Assembly: GCF_000025625.1 (NCBI RefSeq)
Contig: NC_013922.1
Coordinates: 2,232,001 to 2,296,000, forward strand
Length of the DNA: 64,000 nt
Direction of reading: 5' to 3'
Source of the DNA: Natrialba magadii ATCC 43099
GTDB taxonomy: Archaea; Halobacteriota; Halobacteria; Halobacteriales; Natrialbaceae
The notes under the pieces were generated by a model. It worked only from the letters and a program-made list of their open reading frames with translations. It was not told the DNA's origin and made no database searches. Positions 18,001 to 26,024 of this stretch are shown piece after piece (within the stretch, counting starts at the first letter, position 1; each line of letters opens with the position of its first letter). Both the position numbers and the translations under genes were made by a program.

Positions 18001-19101
18001 CGATGGTTCTCTGGAACCGTAGATGTTGACAACTTCGAGGCCGTTAGATCCGTCTGCGAAGAACTACTTAATGCGAAGCGTCGTCGAATCTCGGAGCTTC
18101 TTCAGGAAATCGACCGACGTGATCAACCAAGAGTATACGACCTCACGGTCGAGGGCACGCACAACTTCGTCGCCAACGGCATGGTTGTCCACAACTCCGA
18201 AGACCGCTCTGCCATGCACGAGGCCCTCGAGCAGCAGAAAATTTCTGTTTCCAAGGCAGGGATCAACGCCACCCTCAAGTCCCGCTGTTCGCTGCTAGGT
18301 GCGGCGAACCCCAAGTACGGCCGCTTCGACCAGTACGAACCGATCAGTGAACAGATCGACCTCGAACCGGCGCTCATCTCGCGGTTCGACCTGATCTTCA
18401 CCGTCACGGACACGCCAGACGAGGAGAAAGACCGCAATCTGGCGGAACACATCTTGACAACCAACTACGCGGGTGAGCTAACCACTCAGCGCGAGCAGAT
18501 GACCAACCTCGACGTCAGCCAGGAGGAAATCGAGGAGATGACCGAGCAGGTTGACCCGGAGATCGACGCCGACCTCCTTCGGAAGTATATCGCCTTCTCC
18601 AAGCAGAACTGTCACCCGCGGATGACCGAGGAGGCCCGCGAGTCGATCCGGGACTTCTACGTCAATCTCCGCTCGAAGGGGACCGATGAGGATGCGGCTG
18701 TGCCCGTTACGGCCCGAAAGCTCGAGGCGCTCGTTCGCCTCTCGGAGGCGAGTGCGCGTGTCCGACTCTCGGATACGGTCGAGCAATCCGACGCAGACCG
18801 GGTCATCGAAATCGTCCGCTCGTGCCTGCAGGATGTTGGTGTCGACCCCGAAACGGGTGAGTTCGACGCCGACATCGTCGAAGCCGGGACTTCGAAGTCC
18901 CAGCGCGACCGGATCAAGAACCTGAAGCAGCTAATCAGCGATATCGAAGAGGAGTACGACGACGGTGCGCCGGTCGACATCGTCATGGATCGGGCAGAGG
19001 AGATCGGTATGGATCACTCGAAAGCAGAGCACGAAATCGAGAAGCTAAAGCAGAAAGGCGAGGTCTACGAGCCGAGTACGGATAATCTGCGGACGACGTA
19101 A
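15073..19101 (+). CDS. mcm: replicative helicase MCM with an in-frame intein
   Basis: The 1342-residue precursor yields a 700-residue MCM after splicing, the usual haloarchaeal length. The N-terminal domain has a zinc motif (CQLC and CQGC, about 137-160). Walker A is GDPGTGKS (about 327-334) and Walker B is AVDELDKM (about 391-398). The intein (residues 400-1041) is inserted right after DELDKMR, and the host resumes with SEDRSAMHEALEQQ, so this essential ATPase site is intact only after splicing. The C-terminal end has the winged-helix region typical of archaeal MCM. A TATA-like TTTATACC lies about 32 bases before the ATG. The protein unwinds DNA at the replication fork as a hexamer. Confidence 0.97.
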   Translation: MAQAGNSELVDAFEQFFRNYYDNEIKQLAQQYPNEQRSLHVDWQDLYRFDPDLADDVLAQPEQLQRYAEEALRLYDLPIDVSLGQAHVRIKNLPETETPEIREIRARDMNSLVEVHGIVRKATDVRPKIEEAAFECQLCGTLSRVPQSSGDFQEPHECQGCERQGPFKVNFDQSEFVDSQKLRIQESPEGLRGGETPQALDVHVEDDITGEVTPGDHVSATGVLRLEQQSNQGEKTPVFDFYMEGMSVDIDEEQFEDMDITDEDKKRIYEISNRDDVYEKMVGSIAPSIYGYDQEKLAMTLQLFSGVTKHLPDGSRIRGDLHMLLIGDPGTGKSQMIGYIQNIAPRSVYTSGKGSSSAGLTAAAVRDDFGDGQQWTLEAGALVLADQGIAAVDELDKMRCVTGDTLVHTGDGIKPIRELAHEAVPSGSIEELKNGRTIRDVDVDVLTMTEDGSIVKRDVSAIHEYDAPDELHEITLESGEQLTTTADHPFFVLNEGNREERQAQDLNENDWIFVPDTIPATVADGGVSVLPSADAETETNRLSPSHGAILGYIAGDGNIFYDRDEGCYGFRFTNNEEELLSDFEETCTNAFSTQAVRHPSEQRADGVETVRVHGKQYVDELLDSGANLENYDGKRLPEAVTSASRETKSAFIRALADSEGTVDKRAVKLFSSSYELLLGTKMLLLEFGISSQIQTRPRDGGRDLFILAITSRESLEAFKRSIGFTLKRKHRALERACERTTGDRTILDVLPECGELFEQARGALRLYQSECGLENDSTYCNFENGDANASLRLSRPILEAFEDRKLAAKEHYSELISEASWERLAELREQYHISQQELAAEMSISQQQLSAQWGGDFELQEQVRYRLRDLLETPASVDLDPLRGLIESDVKWRRVETIRRIDSREHTDARVRVLEQRLADEIGAETVDSVRESARSLIETENSAETWDELRIRLETYGISFQQVAAEMDVAGSTVSRWFSGTVDVDNFEAVRSVCEELLNAKRRRISELLQEIDRRDQPRVYDLTVEGTHNFVANGMVVHNSEDRSAMHEALEQQKISVSKAGINATLKSRCSLLGAANPKYGRFDQYEPISEQIDLEPALISRFDLIFTVTDTPDEEKDRNLAEHILTTNYAGELTTQREQMTNLDVSQEEIEEMTEQVDPEIDADLLRKYIAFSKQNCHPRMTEEARESIRDFYVNLRSKGTDEDAAVPVTARKLEALVRLSEASARVRLSDTVEQSDADRVIEIVRSCLQDVGVDPETGEFDADIVEAGTSKSQRDRIKNLKQLISDIEEEYDDGAPVDIVMDRAEEIGMDHSKAEHEIEKLKQKGEVYEPSTDNLRTT
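16270..18195 (+). other. 642-residue LAGLIDADG intein in MCM with two extra HTH modules
   Basis: It starts with CVTGDTLVHT (block A, residue 400), has TTTADHPFFV (block B), and ends VANGMVVHN before a serine (block G), so all splice residues are present. Two LAGLIDADG-type motifs, ILGYIAGDGN (about 548) and IRALADSEG (about 651), make a homing endonuclease likely. Between the endonuclease and block F there are two helix-turn-helix-like segments: YHISQQELAAEMSISQQQLS (about 831) and YGISFQQVAAEMDVAGSTVS (about 957). Codon use is slightly more AT-rich than the surrounding extein, as expected for a mobile insert. Confidence 0.93.
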
Positions 19102-19159
19102 CGAATCGGCTTCGGCTGCTCTCACAGCCACCGATTCCATTCAGTCGAACCGTTCGAGA

Positions 19160-20146
19160 CTACTCCGGTGCTGATTCCCCCTTTGTCTCTGTCTCTGTCT
19201 CTGTCTCTGTCTCTGTCTCTGTCTCTGTCTCCGACTTTGACTCTGTCTCGAGTGCACGAAGTTTTTTGACTGTCGCCCGGACCGTTGTGGGGGCGACATC
19301 TGCGACATCGGCGGCTGCGACTTGCGTGATGGTCGGCCACGAATCGCGTTCACCGGCAGCGTGGTAGAGACAGGCTGCGGCGACGCCGCTTGGGTTGCTG
19401 CCACAGATCTGGTTTGCCTCCTTGAGTGCCGTGACGTGTTCGTATGCGCGTCGTTCGGTGGGCATCTCGAGGTCGAGTTCTGAGGCGAACCGTGGGAGGA
19501 AGTGGCTGGGATCGATCGGTCCAGTCTCGAGTCCGAGGTCGCGATTGAGGGCGGCGTAGGCGGCTTTGAGTTCGGCTTCGTCCGCGCAGGCGATGGCAAC
19601 GATTTCGTCGATCGTCCGCGGGAGCGAATGGACACGACAGATCGCGTAGACAGTTGCGGCGGCAAACCCCTCGAGTGACCGTCCCTGTAAGAGGTTTTCC
19701 GACTGCGCGGAGTCGAACAGGGAACAGGCCTGTTCGTGGATGGCCTCGGTTAGTGAGAGTCGAGCGACGATGCGTTTGATCTCGTTGAACGCGCGGACCT
19801 GATTGTAGGCAGCTTTCGTCGGGATCTGTGAGCGGGTGTGTTCACGCCGGAGGCGAGTTATCTGGCGGCGCTTCCGGCCGGTGATACGAGTGCTGCGGTC
19901 GAACTGCGAGCCGGACCCATAGCCGATGTTCGTCGAGAGGCCTCGGTCGTGTCGCGAGCGTGTAAGTGGGGCACCAGTTCGGCGGCGGTCGGTCGGATCG
20001 TCGTCGAACGATCGCCATTCGGGACCGTGGTCGATTGGATCGTCGTCGACGACGACGCCGCAGTCTTCACAGAGCGTTTCCGTTCCTCGCTCCCGGAGCA
20101 CTCCATCGCACTCCGGACAGCGGGTCGGCGAATCGTTGCTCTCCAT
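19160..20146 (-). CDS. tfb: transcription initiation factor TFB paralog
   Basis: A 328-residue archaeal TFIIB homolog that bridges TBP, the BRE element and RNA polymerase. The N-terminal zinc ribbon is CPEC (about 9-12) with CEDC (about 26-29). The B-reader region follows (GPEWRSFDDD), then two cyclin folds (about 110-205 and 210-300). The C-terminus is unusual: after VKKLRALETESKS there is a Glu-Thr dipeptide run encoded by a hexanucleotide microsatellite. Haloarchaea carry several TFB genes, so this may serve only a subset of promoters. A TATA-like TTTAAATATAAG lies about 45 bases before the ATG. It converges with the MCM gene, with stops 58 bases apart. Confidence 0.95.
   Translation of the reverse strand: MESNDSPTRCPECDGVLRERGTETLCEDCGVVVDDDPIDHGPEWRSFDDDPTDRRRTGAPLTRSRHDRGLSTNIGYGSGSQFDRSTRITGRKRRQITRLRREHTRSQIPTKAAYNQVRAFNEIKRIVARLSLTEAIHEQACSLFDSAQSENLLQGRSLEGFAAATVYAICRVHSLPRTIDEIVAIACADEAELKAAYAALNRDLGLETGPIDPSHFLPRFASELDLEMPTERRAYEHVTALKEANQICGSNPSGVAAACLYHAAGERDSWPTITQVAAADVADVAPTTVRATVKKLRALETESKSETETETETETETETETKGESAPE
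19185..19230. repeat. GTCTCT hexanucleotide microsatellite in the tfb 3' end
   Basis: Seven full copies of GTCTCT plus four bases. On the coding strand it gives alternating Glu-Thr. Because the unit is six bases, slippage would change tail length without shifting the frame, so length can vary between strains while the factor stays functional. Confidence 0.97.
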
Positions 20147-20331
20147 TGCTTATATCGCTTCGTATTGTTCTGGGGACTGTCTTATATTTAAAACAATCGA
20201 ATAATTGGAAACATAACACGATGGTCGAGGAGAGAACACTCTACGATGGCAACGGTCGGTAGTCGTGCATACCGGCAGCAGGAGTGGTACTGCGTGGGTA
20301 GCGGTTGACAGCGGTGGAGTGTCTGGACGGG

Positions 20332-20913
20332 TTACGAGCTGAATGTGATCTCAGCGCCCGTGAGGACTTCCCCGAATAACCAGTCGGCGTGGTCGAGGGC
20401 GTACTCGTGGTGCTCGTCGTCAATCGCACCGATACAGTCTTCCACCATGAGCGGCCGGAAGTCTCGCAGACCGGCACTTCCGCCAGTGTGGAGTACGCAA
20501 ACGTTTGCGAGCGTGCCACAGATAACCAGGTCGTCAATTCCGCGAGCGTTCAGCCAGCCCTCGAGTTCAGTATTATAAAAGGCGTCGTAGGTGTGCTTTT
20601 CGACGACGTGGTCCTCCGTGTGGACCTCGAGTTCGTCGACAATCTCGGCCTCCCAGGTGTCCTCGAGGACGTGTTCGCCCCACTGCTCGAACTCGTTGTA
20701 GTAGTATGCCCCGTCGAACTGTTCTGGTGGGTGAACGTCTCTGGTGTAGACGATGCGCGCGCCTGCGTCGCGAGCGCGGTCAACGAGTTCAGCGGCTGGC
20801 TCGATGACTGTCTCGCTGCCGGGCGCGTACAGCGTCCCGTCGGGGTGACAGAACCCGTTTTGCATGTCGACGACGATCACGGCCGTACGGTCTGGTTCCA
20901 GTGTGACGGACAT
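20332..20913 (-). CDS. pncA: isochorismatase-fold cysteine hydrolase, probably nicotinamidase
   Basis: A 193-residue cytosolic amidase. The catalytic triad is visible as Asp in VVDMQNGF (about 16), Lys in VVEKHTYDAF (about 107) and Cys in LANVCVLHT (about 141). The DVHPPEQ motif and a later His (WGEHVLED) match the metal-binding Asp-x-His and His of PncA nicotinamidases, which separates it from plain isochorismatases. Nicotinamide to nicotinate is the likely reaction, feeding the nicotinate phosphoribosyltransferase encoded 3.8 kb away on the other strand. ATG 20913 is chosen over 20940 because MSVTLEPDRTAVIVVD is the normal family N-terminus. Confidence 0.75.
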   Translation of the reverse strand: MSVTLEPDRTAVIVVDMQNGFCHPDGTLYAPGSETVIEPAAELVDRARDAGARIVYTRDVHPPEQFDGAYYYNEFEQWGEHVLEDTWEAEIVDELEVHTEDHVVEKHTYDAFYNTELEGWLNARGIDDLVICGTLANVCVLHTGGSAGLRDFRPLMVEDCIGAIDDEHHEYALDHADWLFGEVLTGAEITFSS

Positions 20914-21026
20914 ATGTGATGGTACGAACGCTTCTGTCAAAACGTTCGCGGCGGAGATCCGTTCGGCCGACCGTCGGTCTTTTTACGGTTGCTTTCGTAC
21001 AGGTTGGCAGCTACAAGCTATCCCTG

Positions 21027-22823
21027 ATGAATCCGACGCGAACGCAACTTACGGCGGGTCTTGCCGTCCTCGCAGCACTCGTCCTCCTCGGTGCGGCGAT
21101 CGGCGGTGTCGCTATCTTTTCGCCGGGCGACGATCCGGGTCCGGGCCCTGATTCGGACTCGGGTGCCGGCGACCACGAACAGAACGGACTCGAGTCAGAG
21201 GTCCCACAGGAGGACCGGCCGGACGATCCGGCGACAACTGAGACTATTGGCTACGTCGACGGCTACTGGTACGACGACGAGTTACCAGTCGACGACCGGG
21301 ACGACGCTGTCGTGGAGTCAGACGAACTGGACGCTGTCGTCGCCCGGTCGATGGCGCGTGTCGAACTCATCCGTAACCTGACCTTCGAGGGCGAGGCTGA
21401 CGTCGACGTCATTTCTCGCGAGGAGTATCAGGCGGAGCACGGTGACATGTTCGCGAACGTGACCGGTGACGAGCACCTGCAACAGAACGTCAACTACGAG
21501 GCGCTGTTCATGGTCGACCGCGAGACCGACGCCACAGATGCGTTCGAATCGCTCTATGGCGGTGCCGTGGACGGCTTCTACGATCCAGCGACCGACGAAA
21601 TCGTCCTCGTCTCGGACAACCCCGACACTCCTGAACTGGACGAGGTCGTTCTGGGCCACGAGTTACTCCACGCCCTCCAGGACCAGCACTTCGATCTCCG
21701 GAGCTACGACCGCGAGACGATCGATCAGGATAACGCCAAAAACGGCCTCATCGAGGGCGACGCGGTCTGGGTCGACACCGCGTACGAACAGCGATGTGAG
21801 GCTGACTGGGACTGTCTTCAGCCGGATCGAATCCCACCCGCTCCGGACGATCTCAACTGGGGGCTGTATCTCACCATGTACCAGCCCTACGACGACGGTC
21901 CCGACTACGTCGACTACCTGCTCGAACAGGATAGCTGGGACGCCGTCGACGCAGCCTACGACGACCCACCCGCGAGCAGTTCCGAAGTGATCCGCCCAGG
22001 CGACGACCGGGAGCCAACTGCAATCGAGGTCGAAGACCAATCGAACGACGAGTGGACCCAACTCGAGTTGGACGACGATGTTGCGAGCGAATCTGTCGGC
22101 GAGGCGGGGATGGTCGCAATGTTTGCAGGCGGTGCGTTCGACCCCCAGCGGCCGACCGTGATCGACCGCGCTGACTTCGTTGGCTCCGAGATGGGATACG
22201 AGTTCGATCACGCCATCACCGACGGCTGGGCCGGTGACGAACTGGTAACGTACGTCGCGACGAACGACGGGGAGACTGCTGACGATGCCGACGTCGACGT
22301 CGGCGACACCGGCTACGTCTGGCAGACCGAGTGGACCTCGACCGAGGACGCCTCGCAGTTTGCCGACGCCTATCTCGAGTTACTCGCGCTGTACGATGGC
22401 GAGTCGGTCGATGACTCGCAGGATACCTACGTGATCGACGACGGCTTCCCCGGTGCGTACCACGTCGAGCAGGACGATGAGACGGTCACCATCGTCCGCG
22501 CACCGACCGTCGACGACCTCGATGCAATCGACCCAGGCGCTGTCCCGGGGAGTGCGGAGCCGGCTGGATCGAACTCGACGGATTCTGACGCAACTACAGC
22601 CAGTACTACCGACGACCAGGAGGGTGCCGTACTCGCGGGGCTCGATCCTGGCTTCGGAACGGTGACGGCCGTCTTCGTGTCCGTCGCGCTCGCAGCAACG
22701 GGTGGCTGGCTCGTCATCCTCAGAACACGCGCTCGGCCACGGATCGACTCACTCTCACCCGTTTCGGGCTCGCACGGCGCACGCCGGGTGGCTGTGGCGG
22801 GCGAAAAGCCGACGAAGCTTTGA
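21027..22823 (+). CDS. Hvo_1808-like cell-surface protein with HExxH protease motif
   Basis: A 598-residue exported protein. It has an N-terminal hydrophobic segment (LAVLAALVLLGAAIGGVAIF) and a C-terminal membrane helix (VTAVFVSVALAATGGWLVIL) followed by basic residues, so it should be tethered with its bulk outside the cell. The middle contains VVLGHELLHALQDQHFDL (about 207-224), a zinc-metallopeptidase HExxH motif, with GLIEGDAVWV downstream supplying the likely third-ligand Glu. The haloarchaeal Hvo_1808-type surface proteins have this layout. An acidic Ser/Gly/Pro linker follows the N-terminal anchor. The start was set at 21027 because residues before it do not resemble a signal. It sits 31 bases upstream of a paralog. 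Confidence 0.8.
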   Translation: MNPTRTQLTAGLAVLAALVLLGAAIGGVAIFSPGDDPGPGPDSDSGAGDHEQNGLESEVPQEDRPDDPATTETIGYVDGYWYDDELPVDDRDDAVVESDELDAVVARSMARVELIRNLTFEGEADVDVISREEYQAEHGDMFANVTGDEHLQQNVNYEALFMVDRETDATDAFESLYGGAVDGFYDPATDEIVLVSDNPDTPELDEVVLGHELLHALQDQHFDLRSYDRETIDQDNAKNGLIEGDAVWVDTAYEQRCEADWDCLQPDRIPPAPDDLNWGLYLTMYQPYDDGPDYVDYLLEQDSWDAVDAAYDDPPASSSEVIRPGDDREPTAIEVEDQSNDEWTQLELDDDVASESVGEAGMVAMFAGGAFDPQRPTVIDRADFVGSEMGYEFDHAITDGWAGDELVTYVATNDGETADDADVDVGDTGYVWQTEWTSTEDASQFADAYLELLALYDGESVDDSQDTYVIDDGFPGAYHVEQDDETVTIVRAPTVDDLDAIDPGAVPGSAEPAGSNSTDSDATTASTTDDQEGAVLAGLDPGFGTVTAVFVSVALAATGGWLVILRTRARPRIDSLSPVSGSHGARRVAVAGEKPTKL

Positions 22824-22854
22824 TTGCACCGGCGAAAGGCAAAACCGAGACTCG

Positions 22855-24633
22855 ATGACGAAGCGACAGGGGTCGAACTCCCAGCAGGTCGGCAGAGGGC
22901 TGCGTACTCGAGTACGAAGTCTGCCGCTGGGGCTCGTCGCTGTGCTCTTTCTCGTCGTTCTTGCGGGGTGTACGCTTCCAGCGTCGCCAGACCAGTTCGG
23001 CACTGACCGCGAGTACGGCGACCTCGGCGAGTACTCACCCGAAGACAGGTTTGCGTTCGACGAGGGGGCCACTGCTGACCTCACCGAGACCGAACTCGAG
23101 CAGGCTAAATATCGTGCGATGGCTCGTATCGAAGTCATCCGCGGCTTGCGGTTCGAGCACGACGTCGAACTCGAGGTAATCACCCGTGAGACGTACCGCG
23201 AGCAACGCGGCGATTCCGGCACCGCGTCGCCGTTCGTCAACGAGTTCTGGCGTGGCACGTTCGTCGTCGACGGTGAGACAGACGTGAATCAGGAACTCGA
23301 CGCCCTCTACGCTGGGGCTGTACAGGGGTACTACACTGACGACCGAATTGTCATCGTCACCGACGTAGCGGACGATGGCGTCCGGATCGACCGGGATACG
23401 CTGGTGCACGAGCTCGTCCACGCGCTGCAGGATCAGCACTTCGGCCTCACACGTGAGGGAGAGACGCTCGACGAGCGCCGTGCCGAACTCGGCCTGATCG
23501 AGGGGGAGGCGAACTACGTGCCGGAGCTGTACGACGAGCGCTGTGGCGAGCAGTGGCAGTGTCTCGATGCCACCGTTCCGACGGATGCGTCTACTCCTGA
23601 CGCAGCCGATGGCACTGGGGGTGAAGCCGATGTCGATGACGATGACGAGGCCAATTCCGATACCGACGCCAACGAGATCAACCCCGGACTCTTCCTCTCC
23701 ATCTACGCTCCCTACGCCATGGGACCGGAGTTCGTCGCCAGCCTCCACGAGCGCGGTGGCTGGGACGCTGTCGACGCGGCCTACGACGATCGGCCGACGA
23801 GCACGGCACAACTGATCGATCCCGAGCGCTATCCCGACGGCGAACCGGTCACCGTCGACGTTCCCGACCGCTCCAGTGCGGCGTGGGAGCCGATCACAGT
23901 CGGCGGCGAGAGCGACGAACCGCGAACTGATACCGTCGGCGAGGCGACGCTGTTCGCAACGCTGTGGGCCAACGGCGTCATTGATCGCCCGCTCGCCGCG
24001 GGCGCACCCGAGCACTCGCCGTACAACTACTCGGCACCCGAAACTGACGGCTGGGAAGGCGATACGTTTCAGGTGTATCAACAGGTGAACGCGGACGCGG
24101 ACGCGGACACAGACGCAGATACAGACACAGACGCAGATACAGACACAGACACAGATACAGATACAGACACAGACACTGACGTGGACGTGGACGAGGACGA
24201 GGACGAGAGCGGCGGTAGTGACGACGATGACAGCGGTGAGCGCGACGACAACCATGAAAACGACGACTCACAGCACGCCTTCGTCTGGAAACTCACCTGG
24301 GACAGCCCCGACGAGGCAACCACATTCGCCGACGCCTACCGGACCCTCCTCGCCACCCACGGCGCAACGCTCGAGGACACAACCTCCCCTACAGCCACCC
24401 AGCAAACCGTTCACCACATCCCCGACAATGACCCGTTCGCCGGCGGCTACGCCGTCTCGGTTTCCGACGACACGGTGACTATCGTCGGCGCACCGACGAC
24501 GGCAGCACTCGAGTCCGTCCACGACACAGTCCCCACACCGATACCTGAATCCACAGCGATCGCTGCTCCTCCGTCCGCTTCCACTGCTGGTAACACAGGA
24601 CCGTCCGCGAGTCCGGTTCCAGCCGCGCCGTAA
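22855..24633 (+). CDS. Hvo_1808-like surface lipoprotein, paralog of the preceding gene
   Basis: A 592-residue protein with a lipobox: VAVLFLVVLAGC places the lipid-anchored Cys at about residue 39. The HExxH motif is LVHELVHALQDQHFGL and the downstream LIEGEANYV matches the preceding protein, so both are the same metallopeptidase-like family from a tandem duplication. Unlike its neighbour it has a lipoprotein anchor and no C-terminal helix, and carries an Asp/Thr repeat (DTDTDT then DVDVDEDED, about 415-452) coded by hexanucleotide repeats at about 24091-24210. Substrates are unknown. Confidence 0.8.
   Translation: MTKRQGSNSQQVGRGLRTRVRSLPLGLVAVLFLVVLAGCTLPASPDQFGTDREYGDLGEYSPEDRFAFDEGATADLTETELEQAKYRAMARIEVIRGLRFEHDVELEVITRETYREQRGDSGTASPFVNEFWRGTFVVDGETDVNQELDALYAGAVQGYYTDDRIVIVTDVADDGVRIDRDTLVHELVHALQDQHFGLTREGETLDERRAELGLIEGEANYVPELYDERCGEQWQCLDATVPTDASTPDAADGTGGEADVDDDDEANSDTDANEINPGLFLSIYAPYAMGPEFVASLHERGGWDAVDAAYDDRPTSTAQLIDPERYPDGEPVTVDVPDRSSAAWEPITVGGESDEPRTDTVGEATLFATLWANGVIDRPLAAGAPEHSPYNYSAPETDGWEGDTFQVYQQVNADADADTDADTDTDADTDTDTDTDTDTDTDVDVDEDEDESGGSDDDDSGERDDNHENDDSQHAFVWKLTWDSPDEATTFADAYRTLLATHGATLEDTTSPTATQQTVHHIPDNDPFAGGYAVSVSDDTVTIVGAPTTAALESVHDTVPTPIPESTAIAAPPSASTAGNTGPSASPVPAAP
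24091..24210. repeat. GACACA/GATACA hexanucleotide array coding Asp-Ala and Asp-Thr repeats
   Basis: In-frame six-base units (GACGCG, GACACA, GATACA, then GACGTG and GACGAG) run through this part of the second surface protein gene. They encode DADADA, DTDTDT and DVDVDEDED. As with the tfb tract, slippage would alter length in frame. The acidic run may bind divalent cations or act as a stalk. Confidence 0.9.
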
Positions 24634-24757
24634 TCCACGCTCTTCTGTCAGTCGTTCTCCCCGCACGCTCGCTGCCAGTGTACAAATGTCCGCCACAACG
24701 ACGCCGAAATCGACCGGAGACGGGTAGATTTTTGGCTCCGCGCAGGAAATCGACGCT

Positions 24758-25918
24758 ATGTCAAACCCGTTCGGAACCATCCCTGACGAGGCAATTCTCG
24801 AGGGGACCGCGACGGACGCCTACTTCGACCGCACCCGGTCGACACTCGAGTACGCCGGGAAGAACCCTCACGTCGTCGCCGAGGTCACCGCCGACCAGTT
24901 CCCGACTGGGTCGTTCGATGTCTTCACGGGCGTCAGAGACGTCGCAACGCTCTTCGAGGGCCGCGCCGTCGACGTCGACGCGCTGCCTGACGGCCACCTG
25001 TTCGATGGCGGCCCAGTCATGCGAATCGAGGGCCCCTACCTCGAGTTCGCCGAACTCGAGACGTCGCTGCTCGGCTTTCTCTCTCAACCAAGTGGGTTCG
25101 CGACGGCAGCACTCGAGTCCCGACTGGCTGCACCGGAGTCGACCGTCCTCTCCTTCGGTGCGCGCCACGTTCACCCGTCGATTGCGGCGACGGTCGAGCG
25201 GGCGGCGTTGCTCGCTGGACTCGATGGCTTCTCGCACGTTGCAGCGGGCGAGATTCTCGACCGGGAGGCGGGCGGCACGATGCCCCACGCGCTCATGTTC
25301 TGCTTCGGCGAAGGGAACCAGGCCGAGGCCTGGGAGACGTACGATGAGGCAGTTGCTGCGGACGTTCCCCGGATTGCACTGGTCGACACGTTCTGGGACG
25401 AAAAGAGCGAGAGTCTGCTGGCCGCAGAGACGCTCGGCGATGACCTTGACGGCGTTCGAATCGACACCACGGGTTCACGACGCGGCGACTTCCGTCACAT
25501 TATCCGTGAAGTTCGCTGGGAACTCGACGCACGGGGATACGAGGACGTCGATATTTTCTGCAGCGGCGGGATCGGTCCTGACTCGATGCGTGAACTGCGA
25601 GACGTCGCGGACGGCTTCGGCGTTGGCAGCCACATCACCAGTGCCGACTCGGTCGACTTCAGCCTGGATATCGTCGAAATAGAGGGCGAACCGATCTCAA
25701 AGCGCGGCAAACTTTCCGGTGTGAAGCAGGTGTACCGGACCGCAGCTGGTGGTCACCACGTTGTGCTGGCTGACCGCGAGGCGCCTGCCGATGCGACGGC
25801 GCTACTCGAACCACTCGTCCGCGATGGCGAACTCGTCCGCGAGTTCGACCTCGATGAGGCGAGTGAACGGTGTCTGGCCGACGCCGAGGCGGTTAGCTTC
25901 GGCGACCAGAATATCTGA
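24758..25918 (+). CDS. pncB: nicotinate phosphoribosyltransferase
   Basis: A 386-residue enzyme that joins nicotinate and PRPP to nicotinate mononucleotide in NAD salvage. Typical archaeal-type signatures are GTATDAYFDRTR at the start, LSFGARHVHPSI (about 133), the PHALMFCFGEGNQ segment (about 178), the phosphate-binding DIFCSGGIGPDSM (about 265), and FGVGSHITSADSVDF (about 288). The length fits the short archaeal/TIM-barrel form. It lies downstream of the two surface proteins and on the opposite strand from the probable nicotinamidase, so the NAD salvage steps flank them. Confidence 0.92.
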   Translation: MSNPFGTIPDEAILEGTATDAYFDRTRSTLEYAGKNPHVVAEVTADQFPTGSFDVFTGVRDVATLFEGRAVDVDALPDGHLFDGGPVMRIEGPYLEFAELETSLLGFLSQPSGFATAALESRLAAPESTVLSFGARHVHPSIAATVERAALLAGLDGFSHVAAGEILDREAGGTMPHALMFCFGEGNQAEAWETYDEAVAADVPRIALVDTFWDEKSESLLAAETLGDDLDGVRIDTTGSRRGDFRHIIREVRWELDARGYEDVDIFCSGGIGPDSMRELRDVADGFGVGSHITSADSVDFSLDIVEIEGEPISKRGKLSGVKQVYRTAAGGHHVVLADREAPADATALLEPLVRDGELVREFDLDEASERCLADAEAVSFGDQNI

Positions 25919-26024
25919 TTTGACCCGCTGTTGTGTTTGTTGGTCTGTAGAATCTGAGAATACGCGCTCTCGATCCTGACTTCACTCTTTGACCAGTACG
26001 AGAATCGATGCAGAATTCGTTTGA

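Noticed and set aside
23035-24255. Minus-strand frame of 406 codons with a VCVCIC repeat
   Set aside because: Antisense to the surface lipoprotein; the odd repeat is the complement of the Asp-Thr hexanucleotide tract.
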